64,000 nt of DNA from Flavobacteriales bacterium (GCA_025451235.1 JANWKT010000034.1:1-64000); one strand, 5' to 3'. Positions 1 through 9,946 are shown, numbered from the stretch's first letter. Numbers and translations are program-made. Notes: generated from the sequence alone by a model not told the origin.

Positions 1-48
1 ATTAAAGTTCCGATATTTATAAACCGGTAACGTGGTAAATAATTCTTC

Positions 49-55
49 GTTGTGC
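49..55 (+). other. attC-like core site (GTTGTGC) at start of possible gene cassette
   Basis: TTCGTTGTGCAACAG; near-complementary to GCCGTTGCACAAC at 534-546 after the following gene; preceded by repeat half CCGATATTTATAAACCGGTAACGTGGTAAAT. Confidence 0.4.
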
Positions 56-101
56 AACAGCTGAAAAAATAACAAAAAATCGAATAAAAATAAATAATGA
101 T

Positions 102-494
102 ATGGCAAATTACATAGACGGATTTGTTCTTCCAGTTCCACGAATTCACCTGAACGAATACAAGAGTGTGGCTGAAAAAGTAGCTGAAATTTGGAAAGAA
201 TATGGTGCGCTTGCTTACTTTGAGTATGTCGGAGAAGATTTGAAATTGGAAGGCACACGTTCTTTCATTGAAGTAGTGGATTTGAAAGAAGATGAAGTAA
301 TTGTATTTGGATGGGTTTTGTTTCCTTCGAAAGAGACTCGTGATTTAGCAAACAAACAAGTTCCCACCGACCCAAGAATGATAGAATTGGTTACCCCTTT
401 GACCGAATCTTCGAAATTGATTTTTGATGCCAGTCGGATGGTTTATGGAGGATTCCAACCACTTATTCAGTCGAATGGTAGTGACCCTGGATAG
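102..494 (+). CDS. DUF1428 family protein
   Basis: ORF; MANYIDGFVLPVPRIHLNEYKSVAEKVAEIWKEYGALAYFEYVGED resembles DUF1428/YbaA-like proteins. Confidence 0.8.
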   Translation: MANYIDGFVLPVPRIHLNEYKSVAEKVAEIWKEYGALAYFEYVGEDLKLEGTRSFIEVVDLKEDEVIVFGWVLFPSKETRDLANKQVPTDPRMIELVTPLTESSKLIFDASRMVYGGFQPLIQSNGSDPG

Positions 495-539
495 ACTGCG
501 AATTATAACTTTTATGTTATTTCGGCAAAAAAAGCCGTT

Positions 540-709
540 GCACAACTGCTAATGGCCCACGCTAGTGCCTTGTATTCCGAACGATTTAAAGTTTTAGAAC
601 ATAAACCGTTTAGGCGTATTAAAATAATTTACGCCTTGCTTTCCTTTTAGATTTGATTAAAGTTTATTACCTTTAAACAAGGCACTCGGCAAATAGTGCT
701 TCGTTAGCT
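540..709 (+). repeat. attC-like imperfect hairpin (candidate integron recombination site)
   Basis: GCACAAC (540-546) ... AGTGCCTTGT (564-573) / ACAAGGCACT (677-686) ... GTTAGCT (703-709); apical hairpin AGGCGTA (612-618) / TACGCCT (630-636). Confidence 0.45.
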
Positions 710-744
710 ACAACTTAATTTATAAGCCGACCAATACAGAAAAA

Positions 745-2361
745 ATGTTTTTGAAACCAATTCGTTATATACTGTTTTTATTTTCTGTTTGCTGTAGTTA
801 TTTATATTCTGTAGCTCAAAATCAGGTAATAGATTCCCTGAAAGTGGTATTAAAAACAGCCCCTGAAGATACTGGCAAAATCAACCTGCTTAACGAGCTT
901 AGCTACCAATCGTACTTTATTGGAGATTATGATAATGAAATGGAATATGGGAAGCAGGCCTTGGAGTTGGCCGAAAAACTTGGTTCTAAAAAGGGAGTTG
1001 CCAAATCCTTGAATAATATCGGTGGTGCTTATCAGGATATTGGTAATTTTAAAGAAGCACTCCAATATTATGAAGCTGCTAAGGTGATTTTTGATGAGTT
1101 GGGTGATAAATCGGGAGCTGCACAATCATTAAATAATATGGGTATCATATTGGTGGAGCAAGGTGATTATACCAAAGCCTTAAAAATGCACACAAATGCA
1201 TTGAAAATAAGACATGAAATTGGGGATAAAACAGGAATGGCCAGTTCATATAACAATATTGGTATCATCTACGATCGAACCAACAACTTTCCGGAGGCAT
1301 TAAAAAATTACTACATGGCATTAAAGATAAATGAGGAAGTGGGTGATAAAAGGAAGATTGCCATCTCTTATTTTAACCTGGCCTTCATTTATTCAAGTCT
1401 GGGTAATGATACCCTCGCTTTAAAATTTCAAAAAGCCGCGGTTAGTATAAGCAGGGAAATCGGGGACCAGGGAACCATGGCCTCCGCTTATATGGGAATG
1501 GCGAATAGTTATTACAACCTGAATGATTACTCTCAGTCATTAAAATACCATAACTACTCACTCCAGTTAAAAACAGAAGCCGGAGATAAAAACGGAATGG
1601 CTAACTCATACGGCAATATGGGTGTAGTCTACATGGCCATTGGAAATTATGAAGAAGCTAATAAGAATTTTAAACTATCAAGGGATTTGTCAAAAGAGGT
1701 TGGGAATGCTCATGTATTGTCAACCGCATATTCCAACATCGGATTTGCAAGTATCCAACTCCGGGAATTCATTGAGGCACGAAAAGCTCTTGACAGTGGG
1801 CTGGTGATAGCGATGGAATACAACTTCATAGATTTAATTGGTGAATGTTATTATAGTCTTTCAGCACTGGACAGTGCTCAAGGAAATTTTACGCAGGCAT
1901 ATGAGAACTATAAAATGTATTTTAAATATCATGATAGTCTGGAGAACCAGCTAAACATTGAGAAGACCGCTCAAATGCAAACCCGCTATGATATTGAAAA
2001 AGAGAAAATGATAGATGAACAGCTGGAATTGCAAAAGGAGAATGAAAAGAAGTCTCGTATCATAAGAAGGAATACCCTTCAATACATTATTATATTCATG
2101 GGTATCCTTACAGCATTTGGGTTGATCCTGTTATTGGGAATGATTAAAGTTCCTCTCCGGTTGGCTATGGGTCTCATTTTTGTTTCTCTACTATTGGCAT
2201 TTGAATTCTTATTAATTTTCCTAGATCCATACCTCGATAATATAACAGGGAGTGTACCAGTATATAAACTATTTATCAACGCCCTGATAGCTGCATTCAT
2301 ATTTCCAATCCATCACTTTCTTGAGAACCGGCTTAAGAAAAGAGTTGGTAAACCAAAATAA
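745..2361 (+). CDS. Tetratricopeptide-repeat protein with C-terminal transmembrane segments
   Basis: ORF; signal peptide, repeated NNIGxxYxxxGNxxEALxxYxxAL motifs, hydrophobic C-terminus. Confidence 0.85.
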   Translation: MFLKPIRYILFLFSVCCSYLYSVAQNQVIDSLKVVLKTAPEDTGKINLLNELSYQSYFIGDYDNEMEYGKQALELAEKLGSKKGVAKSLNNIGGAYQDIGNFKEALQYYEAAKVIFDELGDKSGAAQSLNNMGIILVEQGDYTKALKMHTNALKIRHEIGDKTGMASSYNNIGIIYDRTNNFPEALKNYYMALKINEEVGDKRKIAISYFNLAFIYSSLGNDTLALKFQKAAVSISREIGDQGTMASAYMGMANSYYNLNDYSQSLKYHNYSLQLKTEAGDKNGMANSYGNMGVVYMAIGNYEEANKNFKLSRDLSKEVGNAHVLSTAYSNIGFASIQLREFIEARKALDSGLVIAMEYNFIDLIGECYYSLSALDSAQGNFTQAYENYKMYFKYHDSLENQLNIEKTAQMQTRYDIEKEKMIDEQLELQKENEKKSRIIRRNTLQYIIIFMGILTAFGLILLLGMIKVPLRLAMGLIFVSLLLAFEFLLIFLDPYLDNITGSVPVYKLFINALIAAFIFPIHHFLENRLKKRVGKPK

Positions 2362-2362
2362 A

Positions 2363-2383
2363 ACAAACCGCCTGACGGTTTGT
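2363..2383 (+). terminator. hairpin immediately after TPR gene
   Basis: ACAAACCG-CCTGA-CGGTTTGT, 8-bp perfect stem directly after the stop codon; no long T-tract. Confidence 0.4.
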
Positions 2384-2410
2384 AAAAAATTTACGGCCAG
2401 CTTTCATTGT

Positions 2411-2472
2411 AGATTAAATTAAAATTCCTATATTTATATCTGACCACATTTTGTAAAAATGCTTCGTTAGCG
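2411..2472 (+). repeat. intergenic repeat half with attC-like core GTTAGCG
   Basis: TTAAATTAAAATTCCTATATTTATA...TTTTGTAAAAATGCTTCGTTAGCGCCAAC; related to copies ending at 55, 709 and 5809. Confidence 0.4.
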
Positions 2473-2802
2473 CCAACCCTATCGAGTCAATTCAAACCTT
2501 AACCTGTATATCGGTTAGCTGTAATATAAATAAAAAAATGCGCTATAGATTACAATAAATGATCGACAAGAACGATAAAAACAACCACTCACTACATTTT
2601 TTTCACATTATCTGCATCCTGAATTAGATAATGGCAGAGCATACAACCCATTCCGATCGGCAGGGGGCATATTAAAATACGTCCTGTCTGCCTAACTGAA
2701 GATCGTTCGGTGAGGCTCTCATTGTGAAATGAAAAAAGTTTCTTACATTTAATACTGTACAGGAATAACTCTTAGGGTTATCGACCCATATATTTTAAAC
2801 AA

Positions 2803-4566
2803 ATGAAATGCTGGACAATTATATATTTTTTATTCCTTTCCACCCTTTCTTTCGGGCAAAAGGAAGTCGCCAAATGGTATTTCGGGGAAGGAGGATTAGA
2901 CTTTAATTGTAATCCCCCCCATCCTATTGCTCCAAGTAACCATTTTTATCCACTTGAAGGCTGTTCGTCCATTTCTGACACCTTAGGAAACTTGTTATTT
3001 TATACCGATGGGAATGCAGTTTTTGATAAAACTCATCTGATAATGCCGAATGGATTTGATATTGGACTTGATACTTTTTGCACAGGGTCAAGTACACAAG
3101 GTGCATTAATTGTTCAACAACCCTTACAAGACTCCCTGTATTATATTTTTACAACAGACTGTGCTGAGAATAAATTAATGAATGGATTTTGTTATTCAAT
3201 TATAAATATGAACCTGAATAATGGAAATGGTGAAGTAATTGTAAAAAAACAGCAATTGCTGAATAAAACATGTGAAAAGCTGGCAGCAGTTCGGCATTCA
3301 AATGGGACGGATGTTTGGATCCTGACACATGAGTGGGGGAATGATAAATTTTGTGCTTATTTGTTAACTGCTTCAGGACTTATGATGTCACCCGTTGTTT
3401 CGAACTGCGGTAGGGTACAATTACCTGACGATACTACAGACTTATATCCTTTTGCGCCTTATCCTGAATGTGCAGCAAGAGGTTATTTAAAATTTTCACC
3501 TCAGGGAAATAAAATAGTGGTACTTTCTACTTCAGACTGTCATCCACTTCAATCCTACCCTGAAATGTTTTCATTCGACAACTCCTTAGGGAATGTAAAT
3601 TTTGATTTTAATATCAACACCTCCGATTCTACTATTTATTATGGAGCATCCTTCTCTCCAGATGGGAACCTGTTATATTTATCCAGTGGCTGGTATGGCT
3701 GGCATATTCATCAATTTGACTTATCCATCTATGATAGCTCATCAGTAATTGGATCTAAATATATTGTATATGAAGACACCACGTTTACAATAGCGGGTAT
3801 GCCAGCTGCATTACAAATCGGCCCAAATGGAAAAATTTATAATGCAACCGAATCTCAATTTTTAAACGTAATTAACAACCCTAATAATTCAGGGGCAAGT
3901 TGTAATTTTCAGCTAAGTGCGGTTTCGTTGGCATTGGATAGTTGTTGGGCCGGTTGGTCAGAACATGGTCTGCCAAATAACGACGAAAGCATTTATCTAA
4001 ATTCGTTTATAGGTTCAACTTGCAATCCTGTTACAATTACAAATTTCAATTATATAGATTCATGTGCAGGCTCGCCAATCAGTTTTTTTGATATTTCAAA
4101 TTTTTATCCATTTTCTATCAATCATTGGAATTGGGATTTTGGCGATCCTATTTCTGGTTCTCAAAATTACAGTCAATTAAAAAACCCTCAACATATATAT
4201 TCAACGACCGGACTTTATATAGTAAAACTCATTGTTTATTCAGATACATTTTCCTTTTGCAAAGTTGACTCTGTTATAAAAACTATAAATATTGGCTGTC
4301 ATGCCGGCATTTCTCAGACTGCCTCTCTTGACAACTCTGTAAATGTATTTCCAAACCCTGCTACTCATTTTCTTCAAATAACCAGCAATGTACCTATTAC
4401 TGGAGTAAATATTTTTAATACACAAGGGCAATTGGTATTTAGCAAAAAGGATAAATATAACATCGACAAAATTGAATTGGACCTTGACAGTGGGCTTTAT
4501 ATTCTTGAGCTTTATAACAACAGTACAAAAACACAAAAGAAAGTAATAATCAATAGCAGCCCATAA
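2803..4566 (+). CDS. PKD-domain protein with T9SS type A sorting domain
   Basis: ORF; signal peptide, FGDPISGSQNYSQLKNPQHIYSTTGLYIVKLIV (PKD), C-terminal VFPNPATHFLQI...VNIFNTQGQLV...LDSGLYILEL. Confidence 0.85.
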   Translation: MKCWTIIYFLFLSTLSFGQKEVAKWYFGEGGLDFNCNPPHPIAPSNHFYPLEGCSSISDTLGNLLFYTDGNAVFDKTHLIMPNGFDIGLDTFCTGSSTQGALIVQQPLQDSLYYIFTTDCAENKLMNGFCYSIINMNLNNGNGEVIVKKQQLLNKTCEKLAAVRHSNGTDVWILTHEWGNDKFCAYLLTASGLMMSPVVSNCGRVQLPDDTTDLYPFAPYPECAARGYLKFSPQGNKIVVLSTSDCHPLQSYPEMFSFDNSLGNVNFDFNINTSDSTIYYGASFSPDGNLLYLSSGWYGWHIHQFDLSIYDSSSVIGSKYIVYEDTTFTIAGMPAALQIGPNGKIYNATESQFLNVINNPNNSGASCNFQLSAVSLALDSCWAGWSEHGLPNNDESIYLNSFIGSTCNPVTITNFNYIDSCAGSPISFFDISNFYPFSINHWNWDFGDPISGSQNYSQLKNPQHIYSTTGLYIVKLIVYSDTFSFCKVDSVIKTINIGCHAGISQTASLDNSVNVFPNPATHFLQITSNVPITGVNIFNTQGQLVFSKKDKYNIDKIELDLDSGLYILELYNNSTKTQKKVIINSSP

Positions 4567-4592
4567 AGGCGGGTTGGCAAAAAAGCTAAAAA

Positions 4593-5603
4593 ATGAAACG
4601 AATCGTTTTAATAATCCTGTTTCTTTACTCTATTTGCTTCGGACAAAACTTGGTTCCTAATCCAAGTTTTGAAGAAATGGACACTTGCCCTAATAATACG
4701 GCTCAAATATATTTGGCACCACCATGGTTTCAGCCAACTGCTGGCACAGCAGATTACCTTCATAATTGTAGTTATCCTCAAGTTTTAGCTGTTCCAGACA
4801 ATTTTTGGGGCCATGAATACGCTAAAACAGGTATTGCCTATGCTGGAATCATTCTCATGTTCAATTTACCCTATGTCTATGATCCATATGGTTCATTTAT
4901 GAATTATCGTGAGTACATTGAAGTTGAGTTATCAGAACCGTTAGTTGCAGGGCAAAAGTATTACGTTAGCTTTTATGTATCACTTGGAGATAGTGTAAAT
5001 TATGGAACGGATGATGTTGGAGCTTACTTTTCAAATGATACCCTGCAGGACGATACAAGTTATTTCAACCTTCCAGTAATCCCTCAGGTTGAAAATACGC
5101 AAGGAGTATTTCTTGACAATAAGAATGGATGGGACAGGGTTTTTGGTTCATTCATCGCCAATGGGGATGAAAAATTCATGACCATTGGAAATTTTAAAGA
5201 CTATTGGCATACAGACAGCGTAATTGTTCCAGGAGGTATTACAAATAACCCAGGACAATCAGATTGGTCGACCGGCTACTATTATATTGATGACGTATGC
5301 GTGTCCACGGATTCTTTGGCTTGCTCCCCAAAAAACGGAATCGAGAATTATATGGGTTCTAACAATATTCAACTCTATCCCAATCCGGCTTATTTGTATA
5401 CCTTTTTGGAATTTGAAAATCCAACTTATGAAAAACATACCTTAAAAATATATAACTCTCAAGGGCAACTTGTAAGGACCGAGTTCAATATATGCTCCAA
5501 TAAACTTGAGATCATAAGAAACCATCTATCGTCAGGACTTTATTATATACAATTATGGTCAGATAAAAGAATGGTAGCAACAAGCCGCCTGATCTTTGAG
5601 TAG
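4593..5603 (+). CDS. Secreted protein with T9SS type A sorting domain
   Basis: ORF; MKRIVLIILFLYSICFGQNLVPNPSFEEMDTCP; C-terminal LYPNPAYLYTFLEFEN...LKIYNSQGQLVRT...LSSGLYYIQLW. Confidence 0.85.
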   Translation: MKRIVLIILFLYSICFGQNLVPNPSFEEMDTCPNNTAQIYLAPPWFQPTAGTADYLHNCSYPQVLAVPDNFWGHEYAKTGIAYAGIILMFNLPYVYDPYGSFMNYREYIEVELSEPLVAGQKYYVSFYVSLGDSVNYGTDDVGAYFSNDTLQDDTSYFNLPVIPQVENTQGVFLDNKNGWDRVFGSFIANGDEKFMTIGNFKDYWHTDSVIVPGGITNNPGQSDWSTGYYYIDDVCVSTDSLACSPKNGIENYMGSNNIQLYPNPAYLYTFLEFENPTYEKHTLKIYNSQGQLVRTEFNICSNKLEIIRNHLSSGLYYIQLWSDKRMVATSRLIFE

Positions 5604-5617
5604 TATGCACATTTGTG

Positions 5618-5809
5618 TTTTAAATTAAAATTCCGATATTTATAAACCGGTAACAGCGTAGCGGACCTAGGTGGCCTAGCAGCGTAGCGGACCTAGGTGG
5701 CCTAGCAGCGTAGCGGACCTAGGTGGCCTAGCAGCGTAGCGGACCTAGGTGGCCTAGCAGCGTAGCGGACCTAGGTGGCCTAGCGTGGCAAATGCACTAT
5801 CCGTTAACT
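5618..5809 (+). repeat. intergenic repeat copy (attC-like core GTTAACT at 5803-5809) interrupted by tandem repeat
   Basis: TTAAAATTCCGATATTTATAAACCGGTAAC | 130 bp | GTGGCAAATGCACTATCCGTTAACT; uninterrupted equivalent CCGGTAACGTGGTAAAT at about 25-40. Confidence 0.5.
5655..5784 (+). repeat. five perfect tandem copies of a 26-bp unit
   Basis: AGCGTAGCGGACCTAGGTGGCCTAGC x5, no spacers; each contains the arms CTAGG/CCTAG. Confidence 0.97.
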
Positions 5810-5853
5810 ATAATATACTTAAACCCTCAAGAATCAGTTTGGAAGAATAAATC

Positions 5854-7860
5854 ATGTACATAAAGTTGATAAAACCCCTGCTTTTCTTTTTTCTTGTTTT
5901 CTCCTGTCTAGAGAACGCAAATGCTCAACTCATTCCTGTGAAGGAAAAAAACAAATTTGGCTTCATCGACAGTACCGGGAAAATGATCATCCCCGCAAAA
6001 TTTCACGCAGCTCAACCCTTTTCCGATGGATTGGCGGCTGTGAGGGAAAACGGGTATTATGGTTATATCAATACCAAGGGAGTATATATAATACCCCCTC
6101 AATACGATTATGCAGAACCCTTTTCCGAGGGGATCGCCCGGGTTTATAAAAACGGAACATCAGAATTTATAGACAAGTCAAAAAATATAAAATTCAAGGT
6201 ACCGGCGGGTATTGCTGAAACGAAACCATTTAAAGATCATCTTTCCGTGGTAAAGGGGATGAATGGATTCTCAGGATTAATGAACGACCAAGGAGAACTC
6301 ATGGTTGACACCCTCTATTATTCACTGGAAGAAATAGGTGATCAATGGTACATTGCCTGCCTGTTTGATCCATCCAAAGGAGATACAACATTGGTACATA
6401 GTTACTGGCGTGGATCAGATACACTCAACCACCCACCGGATTATGGACTGATCAATTCAGCAGGAGAAATATTGATACCATTCGGTAAATATGTGAACAT
6501 TGTTAAGAGTGGTTCGATATTCGCCTGCAGGGGATGTAAATCCATCAAACATTATTTCATGGATATCTATAATTCGGATCTCCAACTCATTTATTCGTAT
6601 GAAGACGATCTTCCCTACTTTTCCGAATTTTCGTTTGAAACAGGGGACTATATTGTTTCACGTTCCAATTATGAATATGGAAAAGGGATGAGTTATTCCC
6701 ATGATGTGTTACTTAATAAAAAGGGGGGGATCATTTTAGCTAAGCCAGAGTTTGAAGAGATAAGGGCTATTCCATTTACAGATAAAATTTTCGTACGACT
6801 CAAAGGAGAATACACTTTTTGCAGATTGGCAAATCTGAAAGGAGAGTTTCTTGACGATATCAGGTATACAACCTTCCTGGATGATGAAACCCCTGACAAT
6901 CCTTTGCTGGTATTTTATGATATTGATGGAACTAAATCCATCTATATAAAAGATTGCTGGTGCATCCTGGATACTAACCTTGGCCTTACTACCCTGGATG
7001 AATTTTGTGGAAGAGGTTGGGGATTTGAGATCCAGTATAAGAAAAACATGTACATTCTATCGGATGATTCAGAAGAAGGCGGCAGGAGATATGGCTGGTC
7101 GAAAACATTGAAAGGGATGGGATCCATCCCTTTTCCTTTACTTACAGAGCCAGTTATCTGGGAAGTAGGGGCCACACTTCTCAGTGCACCCACTGATACC
7201 TCTGAAACGGTTTATCGATCAGATGGGCGTTTGATCTATAGTTCCAAGGACCTGTATAAAAAATATAGATACAATATGGATAAGAAGGTCCTGATGCGTT
7301 TTCAGGTCCATGGTTGGGATGAGTGGTTTGGTAATGGGGGAACGGATTGGCTGCCACGACCACAAAAAGATGAATTCAACACTGTTGATTTTATCACGGT
7401 CACCTCCGAACTTAACAACAATAGGTACTATCACTATAATTACGACTTTGATAAGCATCTGGAAAGAAAAATCATCGTATCCAATAAAAATAAAGAAGAT
7501 ACCTTGGCTTTAACCACCGTTGGAAAATACAGCGAATTGGTGTTGGTCATTGAAGCGTTCAATATTGAAAATGGGACCTGGATGCCGGTAACGACGGTGG
7601 ATGATCAAAAAAGCACTGAAGTAAGAAGATTGCTGCCAGGTGATTGCTGGCAATTATATATTCCGGAAATGGAAGGGGGTATGAAAACTTCCTTACGTGT
7701 AAAAGTAGAAGTAATGAATATGACCACCGGAAAACCGGAGTACCTTTATAGCAAACCATATGCTGGATCCGTTAATCCCGCCCAGTTCTGGAGGAAAGAC
7801 CCTTCAAATAAATTTTGGGCATGTCCCGACTATAAGTTTCGGGGTTTCTATGAATGGTAA
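5854..7860 (+). CDS. WG-repeat containing secreted protein
   Basis: ORF; signal peptide then KNKFGFIDSTGKMIIPAKFHAAQPFSDGLAAVRENGYYGYINTKGVYIIPPQYDYAEPFSEGIARV. Confidence 0.85.
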   Translation: MYIKLIKPLLFFFLVFSCLENANAQLIPVKEKNKFGFIDSTGKMIIPAKFHAAQPFSDGLAAVRENGYYGYINTKGVYIIPPQYDYAEPFSEGIARVYKNGTSEFIDKSKNIKFKVPAGIAETKPFKDHLSVVKGMNGFSGLMNDQGELMVDTLYYSLEEIGDQWYIACLFDPSKGDTTLVHSYWRGSDTLNHPPDYGLINSAGEILIPFGKYVNIVKSGSIFACRGCKSIKHYFMDIYNSDLQLIYSYEDDLPYFSEFSFETGDYIVSRSNYEYGKGMSYSHDVLLNKKGGIILAKPEFEEIRAIPFTDKIFVRLKGEYTFCRLANLKGEFLDDIRYTTFLDDETPDNPLLVFYDIDGTKSIYIKDCWCILDTNLGLTTLDEFCGRGWGFEIQYKKNMYILSDDSEEGGRRYGWSKTLKGMGSIPFPLLTEPVIWEVGATLLSAPTDTSETVYRSDGRLIYSSKDLYKKYRYNMDKKVLMRFQVHGWDEWFGNGGTDWLPRPQKDEFNTVDFITVTSELNNNRYYHYNYDFDKHLERKIIVSNKNKEDTLALTTVGKYSELVLVIEAFNIENGTWMPVTTVDDQKSTEVRRLLPGDCWQLYIPEMEGGMKTSLRVKVEVMNMTTGKPEYLYSKPYAGSVNPAQFWRKDPSNKFWACPDYKFRGFYEW

Positions 7861-7976
7861 GTGGAGAAATACCAGGTCTGATTGATTTAACCTTACACAA
7901 TTCCAACAAAAGACTGAGAGAAAAGAATTTGGTATGGCTATGACCCAAGAGGTTATTGACAAAAGCATCCAAAAAA

Positions 7977-7988
7977 TGATGCTGATCA
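7977..7988 (+). promoter_or_regulatory. candidate REC-CRP operator, upstream of UspA gene
   Basis: TGATGCTGATCA; centre 33 bp from GAGATTTG (8012-8019). Confidence 0.6.
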
Positions 7989-8037
7989 TTTTTTTCAAAG
8001 ATCCATTTGATGAGATTTGTCCAATAAACTAAAATAT

Positions 8038-8928
8038 ATGAGCCATATATCATTTAAAAAAATTCTCATTCCTGTAGATTTCTCCAAAACTTCGCATAAA
8101 GTTTTTCATCACGTAAAGTGGTTGGCCCAAAAATTTGATTCCGAAGTAACACTGATGCATATTTACGAAAAACCATCTTCTTCAGATACCTTTCCTTCCT
8201 TGGGAGATTCCGGATTGGAAGACTTTAATAAAAGATATGAAACTTCTGTTTCGGCAAAGCTGGAGGAGTTAAGAGAAGAATTACTGGAAGCCGGAATTAA
8301 AAAAGTAGAGACCCAGTATTTCGAGGGAAATGTGGCCAAATCCATTAGAGATTACGCTGAAGAAGCAAAAATAGACCTGGTGGCCATGGGAACGCATGGT
8401 ACCAATGACCTGGCAGATTTCTTTTTAGGAAGCAACGCCTTCAAAATTGTAAATACCATTGATCTACCGGTTTTAACAGTGCATGAAAAATCCGTTTTTG
8501 CTCCTTATAAAAATATTGTGGTGCCTTTGGATGATTCCGCTTATTCGAGAGCTAAGTTTCCATATATTGCCGAGCTGGCTTCCACGTTGGGTGCTGATGT
8601 TGAAATTCTTTATCCCGAAACCAGCAATCCTACCAGAAAAAGTACGATCAATAGTTATTTCCGTCAGGTTTCGGATTTCCTGGAGGAAAATAAGATTGTA
8701 CATATGGTACGTTCGGTGGAAGGAAATTTCGCCCATGAGGTAGTTAAGTTTGCTGATTATACAAGCGCCGATCTGATCGTTATCATGAGTGATACCGACA
8801 CAACGATTGCCAATATGTTACTGGGTTCAACCGCCCAGGAAATTGTAAATCATAGCAGAGTGCCTGTTATTACCTTACATCCGGAACATACAAATGGCTA
8901 TAAAGAATTTTACGGACAATTCTTTTAA
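8038..8928 (+). CDS. Universal stress protein (two UspA domains)
   Basis: ORF (track start 8017; preferred start MSHISFKKILIPVDFSKTS); MGTHGTNDLADFFLGSNAFKIVNTIDLPVLTV. Confidence 0.9.
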   Translation: MSHISFKKILIPVDFSKTSHKVFHHVKWLAQKFDSEVTLMHIYEKPSSSDTFPSLGDSGLEDFNKRYETSVSAKLEELREELLEAGIKKVETQYFEGNVAKSIRDYAEEAKIDLVAMGTHGTNDLADFFLGSNAFKIVNTIDLPVLTVHEKSVFAPYKNIVVPLDDSAYSRAKFPYIAELASTLGADVEILYPETSNPTRKSTINSYFRQVSDFLEENKIVHMVRSVEGNFAHEVVKFADYTSADLIVIMSDTDTTIANMLLGSTAQEIVNHSRVPVITLHPEHTNGYKEFYGQFF

Positions 8929-8931
8929 ACA

Positions 8932-8943
8932 TGATCCTTGTCA
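8932..8943 (+). promoter_or_regulatory. candidate REC-CRP operator, upstream of lipoprotein gene
   Basis: TGATCCTTGTCA; centre 33 bp from -7 box TACCTTTG (8967-8974). Confidence 0.7.
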
Positions 8944-8994
8944 TTGTATCCTGATCCAGCTGCCGCTACCTTTGAGCTATAAAATACATACAAT

Positions 8995-9417
8995 ATGAAA
9001 ACAAAATTAGGTTTAGTAGGAATGGTTATTGGTATAGCCATGCTGGTAACAGCTTGTAATGATACGAACATTACGAACAGTGAAACGGCTAACATCATTA
9101 AAAATGGCACTTGGAGGATTACTTATTATTATGATACAGATCATGAGGAAACCTCTTCATTCTCTGGTTTCAATTTTACCTTTAATGAAAATGGTACAGT
9201 AACCGCCATCAAAGGTATTTCTTCTGTATCCGGTACCTGGAGCACTGGAACAGATGATAGTCAGGTAAAGTTGATCCTAAATTTTGGAGCAAATACTCCA
9301 TTTGATGAGCTGAATGATGATTGGCATGTGATTGAATTGAAAGATGTGAAGGTAAGACTGGAAGATGTAAGCGGAGGTGGAGGCGGAACAGATGAGCTTA
9401 CTTTCGAAAAGAATTAA
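8995..9417 (+). CDS. Small lipoprotein, lipocalin-like
   Basis: ORF; MKTKLGLVGMVIGIAMLVTACND lipobox; GTWRITYYYDTDHEETSSFSGFNFTFNENGTVTA. Confidence 0.7.
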   Translation: MKTKLGLVGMVIGIAMLVTACNDTNITNSETANIIKNGTWRITYYYDTDHEETSSFSGFNFTFNENGTVTAIKGISSVSGTWSTGTDDSQVKLILNFGANTPFDELNDDWHVIELKDVKVRLEDVSGGGGGTDELTFEKN

Positions 9418-9435
9418 TTCTTGCTTTTTATTCTT

Positions 9436-9470
9436 AAAACCACTTGTTAGCAATAACAAGTGGTTTTTTT
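9436..9470. terminator. strong intrinsic terminator
   Basis: AAAACCACTTGTTA-GCAA-TAACAAGTGGTTTT followed by T-run; 14-bp perfect stem. Confidence 0.92.
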
Positions 9471-9536
9471 ATTTTATATAGTCAAGGGATGAATGAAGAA
9501 TATTTGTTCTATTTTTGATCAACTGATCATTCTCCC

Positions 9537-9917
9537 ATGAAAAAATTACCTATGGTGATCCTATATGTCGCCGATCAATCGAAGAGTTGTCAATTCTATG
9601 AGGCCGTACTTCAACAAAAGCCTTTACTCAATGTTCCGGGTATGACAGAATTTAAGTTGACCGAAAATTTCCTGCTTGGGCTCATGCCCGAAACTGGGAT
9701 CGCTAACATCATTTGCCCTTCCACCCCTCATCCTGAACAGGGAAATGGAATTCCAAGATGTGAATTATATTTGGTGGTGGAAGATCCAGATAAATACCTC
9801 AACCGTGCTGTTGCTAACGGTGCAAAACTGATTAGCCCAACCGAGGAAAGAGATTGGGGGGATTGGGTTGGCTATTGTGCCGATCCCGACGGGCATATTA
9901 TTGCCTTTGCCAAATAA
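9537..9917 (+). CDS. VOC family protein (glyoxalase-like)
   Basis: ORF; MKKLPMVILYVADQSKSCQFYEAVLQQKPLLNVPGMTEFKL...DWGDWVGYCADPDGHIIAFAK. Confidence 0.85.
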   Translation: MKKLPMVILYVADQSKSCQFYEAVLQQKPLLNVPGMTEFKLTENFLLGLMPETGIANIICPSTPHPEQGNGIPRCELYLVVEDPDKYLNRAVANGAKLISPTEERDWGDWVGYCADPDGHIIAFAK

Positions 9918-9946
9918 AAGTGCAAACCTATGGGCTGTGAACAATC

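Noticed and set aside
345-545. Minus-strand 66-aa ORF over the DUF1428 gene and repeat
   Set aside because: Antisense to a recognisable gene and extends into the attC-like element.
5655-5784. CRISPR-like repeat array
   Set aside because: The 26-bp units are directly contiguous with no spacers and no cas genes are nearby; it is a tandem repeat.
9516-9529. TGATCAACTGATCA as another REC-CRP operator before the VOC gene
   Set aside because: The half-site spacing is 8 not 6, it overlaps the -7 candidate TATTTTTG (9510-9517), and it lies next to the start codon, so the geometry does not fit.
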